Positions 6,674-15,458 of a DNA stretch of 64,000 bases are shown here, one piece after another. Positions within the stretch are counted from its first letter, which is position 1; the number at the start of each line of letters is the position of its first letter. The notes beneath the pieces are model-generated. The model worked only from the letters and a program-made list of their open reading frames with translations, was not told the DNA's origin and did not search any database. This DNA comes from Armatimonadota bacterium (GTDB lineage Bacteria > Armatimonadota > UBA5829). The stretch is taken from the NCBI GenBank assembly GCA_023474015.1, contig JAMCYN010000049.1, positions 67,441 through 131,440 of the forward strand. The letters run 5' to 3'. The position numbers and the translations under genes were made by a program.

Positions 6674-7942
6674 ATGCGCGTGATTTCAACCTTACAACTC
6701 AAATCTCTGCTGCTGCTTGCGGCAGCACTGACTATGATGCTCGCGTCTACGGTGGCGAACTGCCAAGCATGGGATGCCGTGCAGTATTTCCAATACAACA
6801 TCGAGAGCGTATCCGTGCAAGCGGATGCCGCCGGCAAGCCGGTCGTCGTTGTGGATTTCTCAGTGACAAACCCAGTGACAGGTACCGCGTGGAACGTGAA
6901 GACGGACTACCCGTTCACCCAGTCCCCCTCGCTGAGCAGGCTGGCTATCGACATCGGCTGGAACGCGGTCGAGTATCAGAACACCGGAGCCTCGGGTGAA
7001 AGCCTGGCGCCGCTGCTGTTCGGGACGGGGCTCGGCGCCGCGCTTCCGATTTCGATCAACGCGATAAAAGCCTCGACCTCTCTCGGCGGCAACCTGTTCC
7101 GGGCCATTTCCAGTCTTCCCTCTCAAGCACAGGGGACCGGTGTCGCGGCGATAGAGGGGCACCCAGCCTGGCCCATCGATGTGAACGGGGTTCAGACCTA
7201 CGTCCCCGTGCCGGTGAAGAGCGCATACAAGTACTTCGCCCTCACCGAAACGAGCGTGACTCCCCGCCGGGAGATCGTGGACATCAACAAGTGCAAGAGA
7301 TGTCACGACGGCGGCATTCATGGTGACCAAGCCATTCCTCGGCTCAGCTTGCACGGGGCGAATAGAAACGAAGAACTTCACCTGTGCGTGGTCTGCCACA
7401 ACCCGAACCAGACGGATATCCCGTACCGGACCTCCGGCGCGGAAGTGTCGGTGGACTTCAAGAGAATGATCCATAGTATTCATGGCGCGGAGAAGCGCAC
7501 GACCCCATTTGTCGTTATTGGGCGCAACGGCTCGGTCAACGACTTCAGCACGATCAAGTTCCCCGGCGTGGTGAGTAACTGCCTCAACTGCCACACGGAA
7601 AACAACGGCAAGGGTACATACGAGCTTCCACTGGATAAACAGGTGCTGGGCAGCACCATCGTTACAGGGAGCGTGCCTGGGGTTTCGATTGACGTGAATC
7701 CCGCCAACGACCTGAAGATCAGCCCGACGGCGGCGGTCTGCTCGTCCTGCCACGATAGCCGTGACGCTATCTCTCACATGACCTCCAGAAGAGCTGGCGG
7801 CTCGTTCGGAGTACTCCAGTCCGCGATCGACAGCGGGCAGTTGGCAGAGCGGTGCGTTAACTGCCACGGGCCGGGTCGTGATAAGGACATCCGGAAAGCC
7901 CACGAGATAGGCGGCTCCGGCAAAGAGGAACATGATGACTAA
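6674..7942 (+). CDS. Pentahaem c-type cytochrome related to OmcA/MtrC family
   Basis: Secreted multihaem cytochrome, likely in extracellular or periplasmic electron transfer. 422 aa: an N-terminal signal peptide (about 1-32, ending VANCQA), a beta-rich region (33-200) and a haem domain with five CXXCH motifs at about residues 207 (CKRCH), 238 (CVVCH), 303 (CLNCH), 356 (CSSCH) and 394 (CVNCH). Extra conserved His (MIHSIHG, SHMTS) can be distal ligands. OmcA/MtrC proteins have two pentahaem domains (ten haems, >600 aa); this has only one beta-domain/pentahaem unit. SD GGAG before the ATG. It is divergent from the c-di-GMP aptamer transcript. The Cys at the signal-peptide end lacks a proper lipobox, so a lipoprotein is unlikely. 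Confidence 0.85.
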   Translation: MRVISTLQLKSLLLLAAALTMMLASTVANCQAWDAVQYFQYNIESVSVQADAAGKPVVVVDFSVTNPVTGTAWNVKTDYPFTQSPSLSRLAIDIGWNAVEYQNTGASGESLAPLLFGTGLGAALPISINAIKASTSLGGNLFRAISSLPSQAQGTGVAAIEGHPAWPIDVNGVQTYVPVPVKSAYKYFALTETSVTPRREIVDINKCKRCHDGGIHGDQAIPRLSLHGANRNEELHLCVVCHNPNQTDIPYRTSGAEVSVDFKRMIHSIHGAEKRTTPFVVIGRNGSVNDFSTIKFPGVVSNCLNCHTENNGKGTYELPLDKQVLGSTIVTGSVPGVSIDVNPANDLKISPTAAVCSSCHDSRDAISHMTSRRAGGSFGVLQSAIDSGQLAERCVNCHGPGRDKDIRKAHEIGGSGKEEHDD

Positions 7943-8034
7943 GCCCGTGCGTGCAGTCACAAGGGGCTGCTACGCATGATCCGAGGTGTGGGCTAATGCC
8001 CACGTTCCTCCATTTCCAGTAAGGTAACTACCAT

Positions 8035-8073
8035 GGCTGACCTCCTTTTTCAGTTCTCCTCGGGGGGTCAGCC
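8035..8073. other. Hairpin between cytochrome and DUF72 genes
   Basis: GGCTGACC (8035-8042) pairs with GGTCAGCC (8066-8073) around a 23-nt loop. It lies between two convergent genes and may help terminate transcription, but there is no clean T-tract. A smaller GTGGGC/GCCCAC hairpin is at 7987-8002. Confidence 0.4.
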
Positions 8074-8093
8074 AAAACGACATGGGCTGTGCC

Positions 8094-8831
8094 CTACGGC
8101 GTCTTGCTTGGAAGCGATACCATCCCCCTCAGCCTCATCGCGTTCCGCACCGCGAACCCGTACTGGTCATTGTTGAAATAGACATACAAATCCCCGCGCT
8201 CCAACATCGGCTCGATGCGGCGGGCCCACTCTGCGAGATGGTCGTCGGAGTAATCCCCCTGGGTCGCCTCGCCGCCATGGTGCAGGCGGATGTATGTGAA
8301 GTCGGCGGTGGTGCGGAGGTGCAGGGGCAGGCCGGGAGCGTCCATTATGCAGTAGGCGACGTGGTATTGCTCAAGGAGGGACCAGACGGAGTCATTCTGC
8401 CACGAATCGTCACGAAACTCGAAGGCGTGGCGCACATCTCGCGGAAGAATTTTGAGGAAGCTTTCCAGCCGCACGAGGTCCATGTGCCAATACGGAGGGA
8501 GTTGGTAGAGGATGGGCCCGCGTTTGTCGCCGAGGCCGTCGGAGTGAGAGAGGACGTTTCCGAGCGGCTCCTCGGCGTCCTTGAGCTTCTTCATGTGGGT
8601 CAGGTAGCGGCTCGCTTTGACGGCGAACGTAAACCCCGGCGGAACCTCATCCCTCCATCGCTCGAATGCCTCACGCTCAGGGAGCCGGTAAAAAGAGTAG
8701 TTGATCTCGACGGTATCGAACTGCCCGGAGTAGTAACGCAGCCAGCCCGACGGCGGCAGCTCGACGGGGTAGAAGCGCGAGCGCCAATCCTTGTAGTTCC
8801 AGCCGCTTGTCCCGCAGTAGAGGCGAGGCAT
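8094..8831 (-). CDS. DUF72 (YecE-like) TIM-barrel protein
   Basis: 245 aa from ATG 8831, chosen because GGAG lies eight bases upstream and the family begins just there (MPRLYCGTSGWNYKDWRSRFYP). Conserved DUF72 blocks are visible: YCGTSGWNY, FDTVEINYSFYRLP, VKASRYLTH, ILYQLPPYW, AFEFRDDSW, IRLHHGG and the C-terminal YVYFNNDQYGFAVRNA. The family is a TIM barrel of unknown biochemical role, sometimes near nucleases. It stands alone between convergent and repeat-bearing flanks. Confidence 0.93.
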   Translation of the reverse strand: MPRLYCGTSGWNYKDWRSRFYPVELPPSGWLRYYSGQFDTVEINYSFYRLPEREAFERWRDEVPPGFTFAVKASRYLTHMKKLKDAEEPLGNVLSHSDGLGDKRGPILYQLPPYWHMDLVRLESFLKILPRDVRHAFEFRDDSWQNDSVWSLLEQYHVAYCIMDAPGLPLHLRTTADFTYIRLHHGGEATQGDYSDDHLAEWARRIEPMLERGDLYVYFNNDQYGFAVRNAMRLRGMVSLPSKTP

Positions 8832-8867
8832 CTCGAGTTCTCCGATCACGAGAGAGCAAAATGGGAG

Positions 8868-8962
8868 TTACGGGTTTGCGGGTTTGCGAGTTGCGGGTTG
8901 GGAAATGATCTACCTTCAACTCGTAACCCGCTAACCCGGAACCCACAACTTCCCTTCTGTTC
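8868..8962. repeat. Heptamer repeat palindrome (GGGTTTGC-like units)
   Basis: Left units such as GGGTTTGCGGGTTTGCGAG and right complementary units AACTCGTAACCCGCTAACCC around GGGAAATGATCTACCTTC. It lies between the YtxH and DUF72 genes and belongs to the period-7 family. A CTTCCCTTCTGTTCCCTAT tail resembles that at 25492-25510. Confidence 0.65.
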
Positions 8963-8963
8963 C

Positions 8964-9170
8964 CTATATTGCCTGCTTGATGGCTCCGACGGCATCCTGG
9001 GCCTTGTGCGCGACTCCGCTCGCCACGCCGGTGATCTTATTACGCGCCGAACTCGCGGCGTCGGAGACCATTCGTCTAGTAGTAACTCCGCGCTCCGGCG
9101 CGAGCAGCAGCCCAACCGCCGACCCGACAGCGACGCCGACCAGCATACCAAAGAAAAACTGTTTAGTCAT
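8964..9170 (-). CDS. YtxH-domain small membrane-associated protein
   Basis: 68 aa from ATG 9170, supported by AGGAGG nine bases upstream. An N-terminal hydrophobic Gly-rich helix (about 5-22, FFFGMLVGVAVGSAVGLLLAP) is followed by ERG and a basic/Ala-rich amphipathic helix. This is the YtxH (gas-vesicle-like) pattern seen in general stress proteins of many bacteria. The molecular role is not established. Next gene downstream is the DUF72 protein across a repeat. Confidence 0.75.
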   Translation of the reverse strand: MTKQFFFGMLVGVAVGSAVGLLLAPERGVTTRRMVSDAASSARNKITGVASGVAHKAQDAVGAIKQAI

Positions 9171-9218
9171 AGCGTGTCGCCTCCTACACAAGCATAATAC
9201 CGCAATGAGGGGGAGTAT

Positions 9219-11483
9219 CTAACCATCCCGGACTATGTATCGAACGTGTGTCGTAACGCTTTCCCTGACCCAGATGTAGCCTTCCTCCATCCGGCAGCGT
9301 TCGCGGGCCTCGTAATTCTCCGGCAGCTCCTCTTCCTGGGATTTCAACCAGTCGACATAGGGGTCGCGCTCCTCGCCGTCACGCCAGATCACGTTGCCCC
9401 AGCCGTAGGTCTTGCGGGCACGGCGCTCGGGAGTTTCGGGATTGAGATCGCGCTCCTCGACGACCGGGACGGCAAACCCCGCCACAGGCAGCGCGACTAT
9501 GAAGCCGTCGGGGGCGTTGATGTCTATCTGAAACGCATTTTTCGTGCGCCGCCACTCGACTTCAAGGAAACCAGGGTGCGTGCTGAACCCACCCTTCGCC
9601 CATTCCAGCCCACCGGTCCTGGGTTGGATGATAACGACCGGTGATTGCGGCGTCGACGGCTTTACGCCAAGGACCTCGGCGGCGAGGAACCACGTCGGCG
9701 CGCCCGACGCGGCACAACATCGGCTGGACGGACACGCGGTCCCGGCATCGTATGTGTCCCACCACGTCGTTGCCCCATGGCTCAGCATCCCGCCCCAGAT
9801 AGACCGTATCATCTCCAGTGCCTCGGATGCCATCCCGAGCCTCGACATCGCCTGCAGCGCATACAGGCTCCAGCCCAGGTCGGCTCCGGTGATAAGCTCA
9901 TGGCGGGAGGCGACCAGTTCCCTGACCCTATCGCATTGGCCCGCATTGGCGAGTCCGAACGCGACCGCCAGCGCCGTGGCGCGCATGTTAATCAACTCTG
10001 AACACTCGCCGGATTGGTATTTGCCCGCCGAATCCGACCAGAACGTGCTGTTATACACATGAAAGACAGCCTCAGCGCGCGAGTGCCAGAGAACGGAGTC
10101 ATTGTGGTTCGAGAGCGCGGCCGCGAGCTTGGAGGCATCTCGCAGCGCCTGATAATAGAACGCGCCGCAGATCGGACACGCCGACCCCCTGCATCGCGGC
10201 AGGCCATCGTCGCCCTCTCGCGCGCGAAGATGCTCTTCAATTGCGACACGCATCGACTCATACAGCTCCTCCACGACGTATCTGTCCCCGGTGTAGAGAT
10301 AATAATCGTGAAGCATAATTGCCCACAGCAGCGCGTCGTCGGGGCAGGCCCTATCGCCGAGTCCTGGCGCAAGCTCCCTAAGCGCCTTCGCCGCGAGGTC
10401 GGTGTCAGAGAATGCATAATAGTTCAGCAGCGCCTGGGTTCGGGCCTGCCAGGCGTGCTGGCTTGGGTCGGTGAGCGGTGAAGCCTCGTATGTATCCTGC
10501 ATTGACAGGCCGAGGGTGTAAATGCCGGTTCGGAAAACTTTATTTAGCACGTCATCGGAGCACTCGAACGACCATCCCTGAGCCACCGGGTACCCGACCT
10601 CCCCCAGCGACACGCCTTCGACGTGAACGGGCCGGTCCAGGCCGATGAAGGTCAGCCGCGCGTGTCTGAAAACTCGCCGACCGAACGATTGCCACTCCTG
10701 CCTGCCGCCGTGCAGGATCACTCTGTCCGCCTGCGAAACGCTCGCATCGCCCAATTCCTCACTATAAGAAATATCGATGACGCCGTTTCCGCCGTCGCGC
10801 ACTCTTATCGTGGGAAAGCCTATCACTTCGCGCCCAAAGTCGAGCGTCACGGTGGAATCCGCGCCTGCGGGGACAGTGCCCGCGCCTTGCCCAGGAAAGA
10901 CCTCTCGCATGCGCAGTGGCAGAATCGGCCTGCGGACTAGTCCCGCGCCAGCCTCCCCGATCACCTCGGGCTCATCCCAACCCGAATCATCGAACCCTAC
11001 CACGTTCCAGCCGACCGGCTTCCCGCGCGAATCATATATCTCCTGAAAGCCAAGCGATGGAGAGATGCGCTCTGAGTTGAAATCATAGTCCTCGGCGGGC
11101 TTTACCTTCCAAGTTTCATTCGAGGCAATGATCAGCTTTTCTTCGCCGCTTCCGACCTCCATCTGGAACAGAAATCCGCCCGGAGCCATGGGCCGGATAA
11201 CGGTGTCCACGCCCGGGTTGTGGCACAGCGCCCCGATGACGTTGCGCCCCGGTCGCATGTATCGCTTAAGCTCGTATTGATCGTAATATTGCACGGTCCC
11301 ACACAAGCCGGGACCGCGACCCACATAGCGACCGTTTACGTAGAGCTTATATTCGCAGCGACAGGTGACGTATGCAGTCGCCTCGGGGGCGTTATCGAGG
11401 TCGAGCTCTTTACGAACGTACAGGTAGAAGTTCGGAGTATCCTTGTGCGACTTCACCCAGATCCATCTCGCTTCCCAGTTCAT
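9219..11483 (-). CDS. GH78-like alpha-L-rhamnosidase family protein
   Basis: 754 aa from ATG 11483 (MNWEARWIW, typical family start). A TTG at 11510 overlapping the upstream stop (TTGA) is an alternative. The N-terminal beta-sandwich region carries FYLYVRKELDL and CEYKLYVNGRYVGRGP. A second beta domain spans about 190-300. The (alpha/alpha)6 catalytic domain (about 310-660) has ASPLTDPSQHAWQARTQ and GATTWWDTYDAG, and a C-terminal beta domain follows. In typical GH78 the motif is GATT-x-WE with a conserved Glu; here Asp is at that position and the SHAWSA-like block reads SSRCCAASGAPTWFL. Either an altered specificity or weak catalysis is possible. No signal peptide, so cytoplasmic. Confidence 0.8.
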   Translation of the reverse strand: MNWEARWIWVKSHKDTPNFYLYVRKELDLDNAPEATAYVTCRCEYKLYVNGRYVGRGPGLCGTVQYYDQYELKRYMRPGRNVIGALCHNPGVDTVIRPMAPGGFLFQMEVGSGEEKLIIASNETWKVKPAEDYDFNSERISPSLGFQEIYDSRGKPVGWNVVGFDDSGWDEPEVIGEAGAGLVRRPILPLRMREVFPGQGAGTVPAGADSTVTLDFGREVIGFPTIRVRDGGNGVIDISYSEELGDASVSQADRVILHGGRQEWQSFGRRVFRHARLTFIGLDRPVHVEGVSLGEVGYPVAQGWSFECSDDVLNKVFRTGIYTLGLSMQDTYEASPLTDPSQHAWQARTQALLNYYAFSDTDLAAKALRELAPGLGDRACPDDALLWAIMLHDYYLYTGDRYVVEELYESMRVAIEEHLRAREGDDGLPRCRGSACPICGAFYYQALRDASKLAAALSNHNDSVLWHSRAEAVFHVYNSTFWSDSAGKYQSGECSELINMRATALAVAFGLANAGQCDRVRELVASRHELITGADLGWSLYALQAMSRLGMASEALEMIRSIWGGMLSHGATTWWDTYDAGTACPSSRCCAASGAPTWFLAAEVLGVKPSTPQSPVVIIQPRTGGLEWAKGGFSTHPGFLEVEWRRTKNAFQIDINAPDGFIVALPVAGFAVPVVEERDLNPETPERRARKTYGWGNVIWRDGEERDPYVDWLKSQEEELPENYEARERCRMEEGYIWVRESVTTHVRYIVRDG

Positions 11484-11506
11484 AGGCGATGATGGCCATT
11501 CCGTCT

Positions 11507-12031
11507 TCAATCTTTACCGCCAAACGAGCCGTAATGTACCCGCCCCTCGGGCAGCGACGGCTTGTGCGGACCGGGATGGCGCGCGGCGTTGCCCAAAGGA
11601 GTGATACCGAGGACGCCGAAATGCTCCGGCAGGTTCAGCGTATTCCTGACAATCGCCTCGGCATCCTTGTCCTCGACCTTGATCCCTCGAATGCCTATCC
11701 AGCACGTGCCCAGGCCCATCTCGGAGGCCTGGATGAGCATATTCTCCATGAAAGCCGACGCGTCCTCGACCCAGAAATGGTCAAACCCGCTCCGGTCGAC
11801 ACAGACAACTATCGCAACCGGCACGCGGGAAAGTATCCGCGTCCACTCGTGTATCGACGCAAGCGTGTCGAGCGCCGCCTGGTCCTTGACCACCACCGCG
11901 TGCCACGGCGCCGCCCCGTGCGCCGACGGAGCACAGAAGCCCGCATTCAATACCTCGGCAATATCCTCATCACTCACCGGATCGGGCTTGTAGAACCTCA
12001 CACTCCGGCGGTTTCTGATAGCGTTAAGCAT
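11507..12031 (-). CDS. Nitroreductase-family flavoprotein
   Basis: 174 aa from ATG 12031 (AAGGGG eight bases upstream). The N-terminal FMN-phosphate motif AIRNRRSVRFYKPDPV, APSAHGAAPWHAVVV and GLGTCWIG (flavin-binding GLG) mark a small NAD(P)H:FMN oxidoreductase. Physiological substrate unknown. The C-terminal HKPSLPEGRVHYG block is typical of the subgroup. It begins 13 bp after the Mut7-C gene stop and its own stop overlaps the possible TTG start of the GH78-like gene, so Mut7-C, nitroreductase and GH78-like probably share a transcript. Confidence 0.9.
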   Translation of the reverse strand: MLNAIRNRRSVRFYKPDPVSDEDIAEVLNAGFCAPSAHGAAPWHAVVVKDQAALDTLASIHEWTRILSRVPVAIVVCVDRSGFDHFWVEDASAFMENMLIQASEMGLGTCWIGIRGIKVEDKDAEAIVRNTLNLPEHFGVLGITPLGNAARHPGPHKPSLPEGRVHYGSFGGKD

Positions 12032-12044
12032 ACGTAACCCCTTC

Positions 12045-12512
12045 TTAATCCCCTTCCCCGACAGTCTCACTCAACGCCTCGAGCACGTGCTGCACGTGTG
12101 TCCCGCGCCAGTAGATTTTGTCACAGTGCGCGCAGTAGCCGAACTCTTCATGCGTCTCATACACATACGGCGGCACGCGGCCCTCGACCTCGATCTTCGG
12201 GATCGGCGCGATTTCGCCATTGCAGACCGTGCACCTGGTAAAGAGCGAGTTCTCGGACACGCGCAGTTTCAACTCCTTGAACACCTGCCGGACCTGCCCG
12301 CCGGTCGATCCCCAATCCACAAACACGCACCGCGCTCGCACCATGCGCCTCTCGCACAGCCTCAGATCGCGCGTCAGAAGCGTCCGATCTTCCCGCACGG
12401 CGATGCGTACCAGGTCCTCATCGTTGGCGTCGGAGATGTATATCGTGTCGTGACCGAGCATCCTCAGCCACTTCGCCAGTTTTCCAAGCATGCAATCCGC
12501 GATGAACTTCAT
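12045..12512 (-). CDS. Mut7-C RNase-domain protein with zinc ribbon
   Basis: 155 aa from ATG 12512. The first ~80 residues form a PIN-like Mut7-C domain (FIADCMLGKLAKWLRMLGHDT with the acidic Asp, then LTRDLRL). The C-terminus holds a zinc ribbon with CTVCNG and GYCAHCDKIYWRGTH. Members are predicted single-strand RNases, usually encoded alone. It precedes the nitroreductase by 13 bp. Function in this organism is inferred from the domain only. Confidence 0.9.
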   Translation of the reverse strand: MKFIADCMLGKLAKWLRMLGHDTIYISDANDEDLVRIAVREDRTLLTRDLRLCERRMVRARCVFVDWGSTGGQVRQVFKELKLRVSENSLFTRCTVCNGEIAPIPKIEVEGRVPPYVYETHEEFGYCAHCDKIYWRGTHVQHVLEALSETVGEGD

Positions 12513-12588
12513 ACTCGATCTCAAGGGCAACTGATGTTATTACGTTGGACACGGGTGCCGCGGATTCCTTCGGAGCGCAGCCGAAGCG

Positions 12589-13377
12589 TCATAACTCAAA
12601 ATCGGCTATTATGAATGTATGATCCGAGGGTTTTTCGAGCTGCCTGGGGAGTGTGTCAATCCGGCAGTCCGTGCATAGCTCGGCAAGGGGCGCGGTCGCG
12701 CAGATGTGATCCAGACGCCAGCCGAGCCTGCGCTTGAAAGCGTTCGGTACACGATAGTCCCAGAATGTGTAGAGGCCGGCCTTGCACGGATGATGCTTGC
12801 GCAGCAGATCGACGAACCCCCAGCCCATAGCATAATCCAGCGCCTTGTGCTCATCGGGATGATAGCAGACGTTCCCGAAGAGACCCTCGGGGTCATATAC
12901 ATCTATCGGCTCGCGCGCGACATTGAGATCACCAGCCCAAACGATAGGGGCGTCAGGCGTGAACTCACGCTCGAAGTAGTCGCGCATCGCCGCGAACCAT
13001 TGCAGCTTGTAGGCGAATCGCGGAGTGCCGACGGCGGTCCCCTGGGGCGCGTAGGTGTTGACGATCGTCACCCCCGCCACGTCTGCCCTGATGACCCTGG
13101 TTTCCACGTCGAAATCCGGATTGCCTATGCCGATACGCACGTCCAAAAGCTCGTACCTGGAAATGATCGCAACGCCATTATATGACTTCTGGCCCGCGAA
13201 CGCGCAGTGGTAACCCGCGGCCACGATCGGCCCGATGGGGAAATCGTCGTCTGTGGCCTTGGTTTCCTGCACGCACAGCACATCGCACTCGTTCTGAAGC
13301 ATCCAGTCCAGGATGACCTCGAGTCGGCTGCGGATCGAGTTCGCGTTAAAGCTGGCAATGCGGAGCTTGGGTGACAT
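12589..13377 (-). CDS. xth: Exodeoxyribonuclease III / AP endonuclease
   Basis: Base-excision repair enzyme cleaving 5' of abasic sites with 3'-5' exonuclease activity. 262 aa, full length. Motifs: FNANSIRSR, the metal-binding Glu38 in VQETK, NTYAPQG, WAGDLNVA (Asp/Asn pair near 152), GWRLDHI and the catalytic His in PSDHTFIIADF at the end. Start ATG with GGAGG close upstream. A possible promoter (TTGACA with a 15-bp spacer to TATAGA) lies at 13405-13431. Divergent from the GH94-like gene. Confidence 0.95.
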   Translation of the reverse strand: MSPKLRIASFNANSIRSRLEVILDWMLQNECDVLCVQETKATDDDFPIGPIVAAGYHCAFAGQKSYNGVAIISRYELLDVRIGIGNPDFDVETRVIRADVAGVTIVNTYAPQGTAVGTPRFAYKLQWFAAMRDYFEREFTPDAPIVWAGDLNVAREPIDVYDPEGLFGNVCYHPDEHKALDYAMGWGFVDLLRKHHPCKAGLYTFWDYRVPNAFKRRLGWRLDHICATAPLAELCTDCRIDTLPRQLEKPSDHTFIIADFEL

Positions 13378-13504
13378 GGCTTCCTCCAGTTAATTGAAGT
13401 CTATAATGCCCGCCGCCGAATGTCAAATGCGTGTGCCGCCCCTCCAGCCCCGCCCCCACTCCGACCGATACTAACAATGTGATAAAGTATGCTGACGAGG
13501 TTGG

Positions 13505-15406
13505 ATGGATATGGGAATGACCATGAGGCCGGGTGAGACATCTGGGCTGCAAACAAGCTACGTGTCGGGCAGGTTCGCAAGGGACGACGCCTATGTCGTG
13601 AGTCAAGTCGGCGGGGTAAGCCCGTTCGGCAACATGCTCTGCACCCTGGGTTCGGATTATTTCGTGGAGCTTCTTCCAGATGGCTCCGGGCGAAGCTGGC
13701 TAAATGGCCGCCCGATCACATCACCCAACGGCACCGGCAAGGCGTGGTACATCAAGGACTGCGACACCGGCGGGGTTTGGTCCGCGTTCCATGGGCCGGT
13801 CTGCTGGAAATCCGATGAGTACGAGGTCGGCTTCTCACCGGGGGTCGCGACGGGCTACTGCCTACACAACAAGATCGCCTCCACCGTGACCATCGCCTCG
13901 GCCCCCGATGCCTCATGCGAGATTTGGCACGTAAAACTGCAGAATATGTCCGCCAACGACCGCACGCTCAGCTTTACCACCTATGTCAGGCCCCGATCCG
14001 GCTCGGCTCTGGAGTGCAAGTATCTAAAGAACGATCGGGCGCTCGTGATGCGCAGGCCGCTCGATGCGCTCGAGTCCGACCGCACAGGCAAGCTGGCCGA
14101 CGATCTCGTCTACTTCCATGCCGGCACGCTATTCCCGGCCCGCTATGAGATCGAGAAATCTAGCTTTATTGGTGAGGGGCGGACTCTGCGTAATCCGCAG
14201 TACTTCGAAGAGGAACCCCGCGATGATCTTGGCAGTATTGCCGATAGCCCGATTGCATCGTTCACTGTCGAGGTCGAGCTGCCCATCGAGGGCGAGGCCG
14301 AGTTCGGGTTCTGCTTCGGCGCCGCGCACTGCGTTGATGACGCCGTCGATATGGCGCGCAAGTTTTCCACGCTGGACTCAATCAGCCAGGCAATATCCGC
14401 CTCGCGCAGCGCGTGGAAAGAGCTTACATCGACCCTCAAGGTCGAGACCCATGACCCCGCATTCGACGCGCTCGTCAACACCTGGCTGCCATACGAATCA
14501 GCGGCGGAGTGGGTTCGGGAGCACGCGGGCAATCCGCACCTCGACCCCTACAAGGCAGCCGATGCCCTGAGATGCCTGATGCCGATATCGTCGATGGCGC
14601 CGGACCTCTACCGCGACAACCTGTTGAACTTCGCCTCCAGACTCTCCGTTCTGGGGACATACTGCCCGAACGGCGAATCACAGGTCACCATGCCGCCTGC
14701 CGAACTCCTCTGGCTGGTGGTCTGCACGGCAAAGTATGTGGCCGAGAGCGGCGATGGCTCGGTCCTGCCGCACACCGTCCCTCTTCAGGACGGTCCCTGT
14801 TTGACCCTCCAGGAGCACTGTGAGAGGGCACTGCGGACGTGTCTGTATGACGGTCAGTCAATAGAGCAAGAGCGCGACCAGAGGCTATTGGAGCGTGCGC
14901 TGAAACTGTGGTCTTATGTGTCGGAGGACTCCGATGAGTTTGACGGACAGCTCGCCGATGCCATTGCTCGCCAACTCCCAGACATGCCCGAATACCCCGA
15001 GCAACGCAGTCTGCCCCGACTGGTGAAGTATTTCCAGTCCATCTCGCCGTCACTCGCCCACAAAGACATCTCCGCGAACATGGAAGTGTACCTAAGCCCA
15101 AACGGCAAACCCCGAGCCGAAGCGAGCACGGCCTACTATGTCTACTCGGTCCTCGTGGAGCAGACCCTTGGCCTCACCGCCACCACCGACGGCCTGATAC
15201 TCAAACCCAACCTGCCCGAATCATGGAACGAGTGCAGAGTCACGACCCAATTCAGAGGCGACACCTACCACATCCACTTTAAGCGTTCCTCCAAGCCCAC
15301 CAAGAATGGCCTTTCCATCGTTGTTGACGGCGAACCCGTCCTGGGCGAGATGCTACCGTTTGTCGGGGATGGGGGAGAGCACGACGTCGAGGTCACGGTC
15401 GCCTGA
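13505..15406 (+). CDS. GH94-like (cellobiose/cyclic-glucan phosphorylase-related) protein lacking the catalytic acid motif
   Basis: 633 aa; related to the N-terminal beta-sandwich and (alpha/alpha)6 domain of GH94 phosphorylases. Seen: GYCLHNKIASTVTI and CEIWHVKLQNMSANDRTLSF in the beta-sandwich (about 60-170), FDALVNTWLPYES opening the helical domain, ADALRCLMPISSMAPDLYRDNLL, LLWLVVCTAKYVAESGD, TLQEHCERAL (about 433) and the C-terminal STAYYVYSVLVEQTLGL. In active GH94 enzymes TLxDHCxRA is followed by a GxGDWNDGM segment with the catalytic Asp; that segment is absent, and the DDLLWL motif reads AELLWL. The protein is ~150 residues shorter than the enzymes, so it is probably not a normal phosphorylase; a binding or regulatory role is possible. 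No signal peptide. Confidence 0.75.
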   Translation: MDMGMTMRPGETSGLQTSYVSGRFARDDAYVVSQVGGVSPFGNMLCTLGSDYFVELLPDGSGRSWLNGRPITSPNGTGKAWYIKDCDTGGVWSAFHGPVCWKSDEYEVGFSPGVATGYCLHNKIASTVTIASAPDASCEIWHVKLQNMSANDRTLSFTTYVRPRSGSALECKYLKNDRALVMRRPLDALESDRTGKLADDLVYFHAGTLFPARYEIEKSSFIGEGRTLRNPQYFEEEPRDDLGSIADSPIASFTVEVELPIEGEAEFGFCFGAAHCVDDAVDMARKFSTLDSISQAISASRSAWKELTSTLKVETHDPAFDALVNTWLPYESAAEWVREHAGNPHLDPYKAADALRCLMPISSMAPDLYRDNLLNFASRLSVLGTYCPNGESQVTMPPAELLWLVVCTAKYVAESGDGSVLPHTVPLQDGPCLTLQEHCERALRTCLYDGQSIEQERDQRLLERALKLWSYVSEDSDEFDGQLADAIARQLPDMPEYPEQRSLPRLVKYFQSISPSLAHKDISANMEVYLSPNGKPRAEASTAYYVYSVLVEQTLGLTATTDGLILKPNLPESWNECRVTTQFRGDTYHIHFKRSSKPTKNGLSIVVDGEPVLGEMLPFVGDGGEHDVEVTVA

Positions 15407-15458
15407 ATCGCAGAAGCCCCTTTCGGAGTGCGCCGTGATCCGGCGCTTTGGCGTGACG

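Noticed and set aside
6860..7960. 366-codon open frame on -
   Set aside because: Antisense to the cytochrome gene whose CXXCH motifs fix the coding strand.
8082..9197. 371-codon open frame on +
   Set aside because: Covers the DUF72 and YtxH genes on the other strand and crosses a repeat; no start signal.
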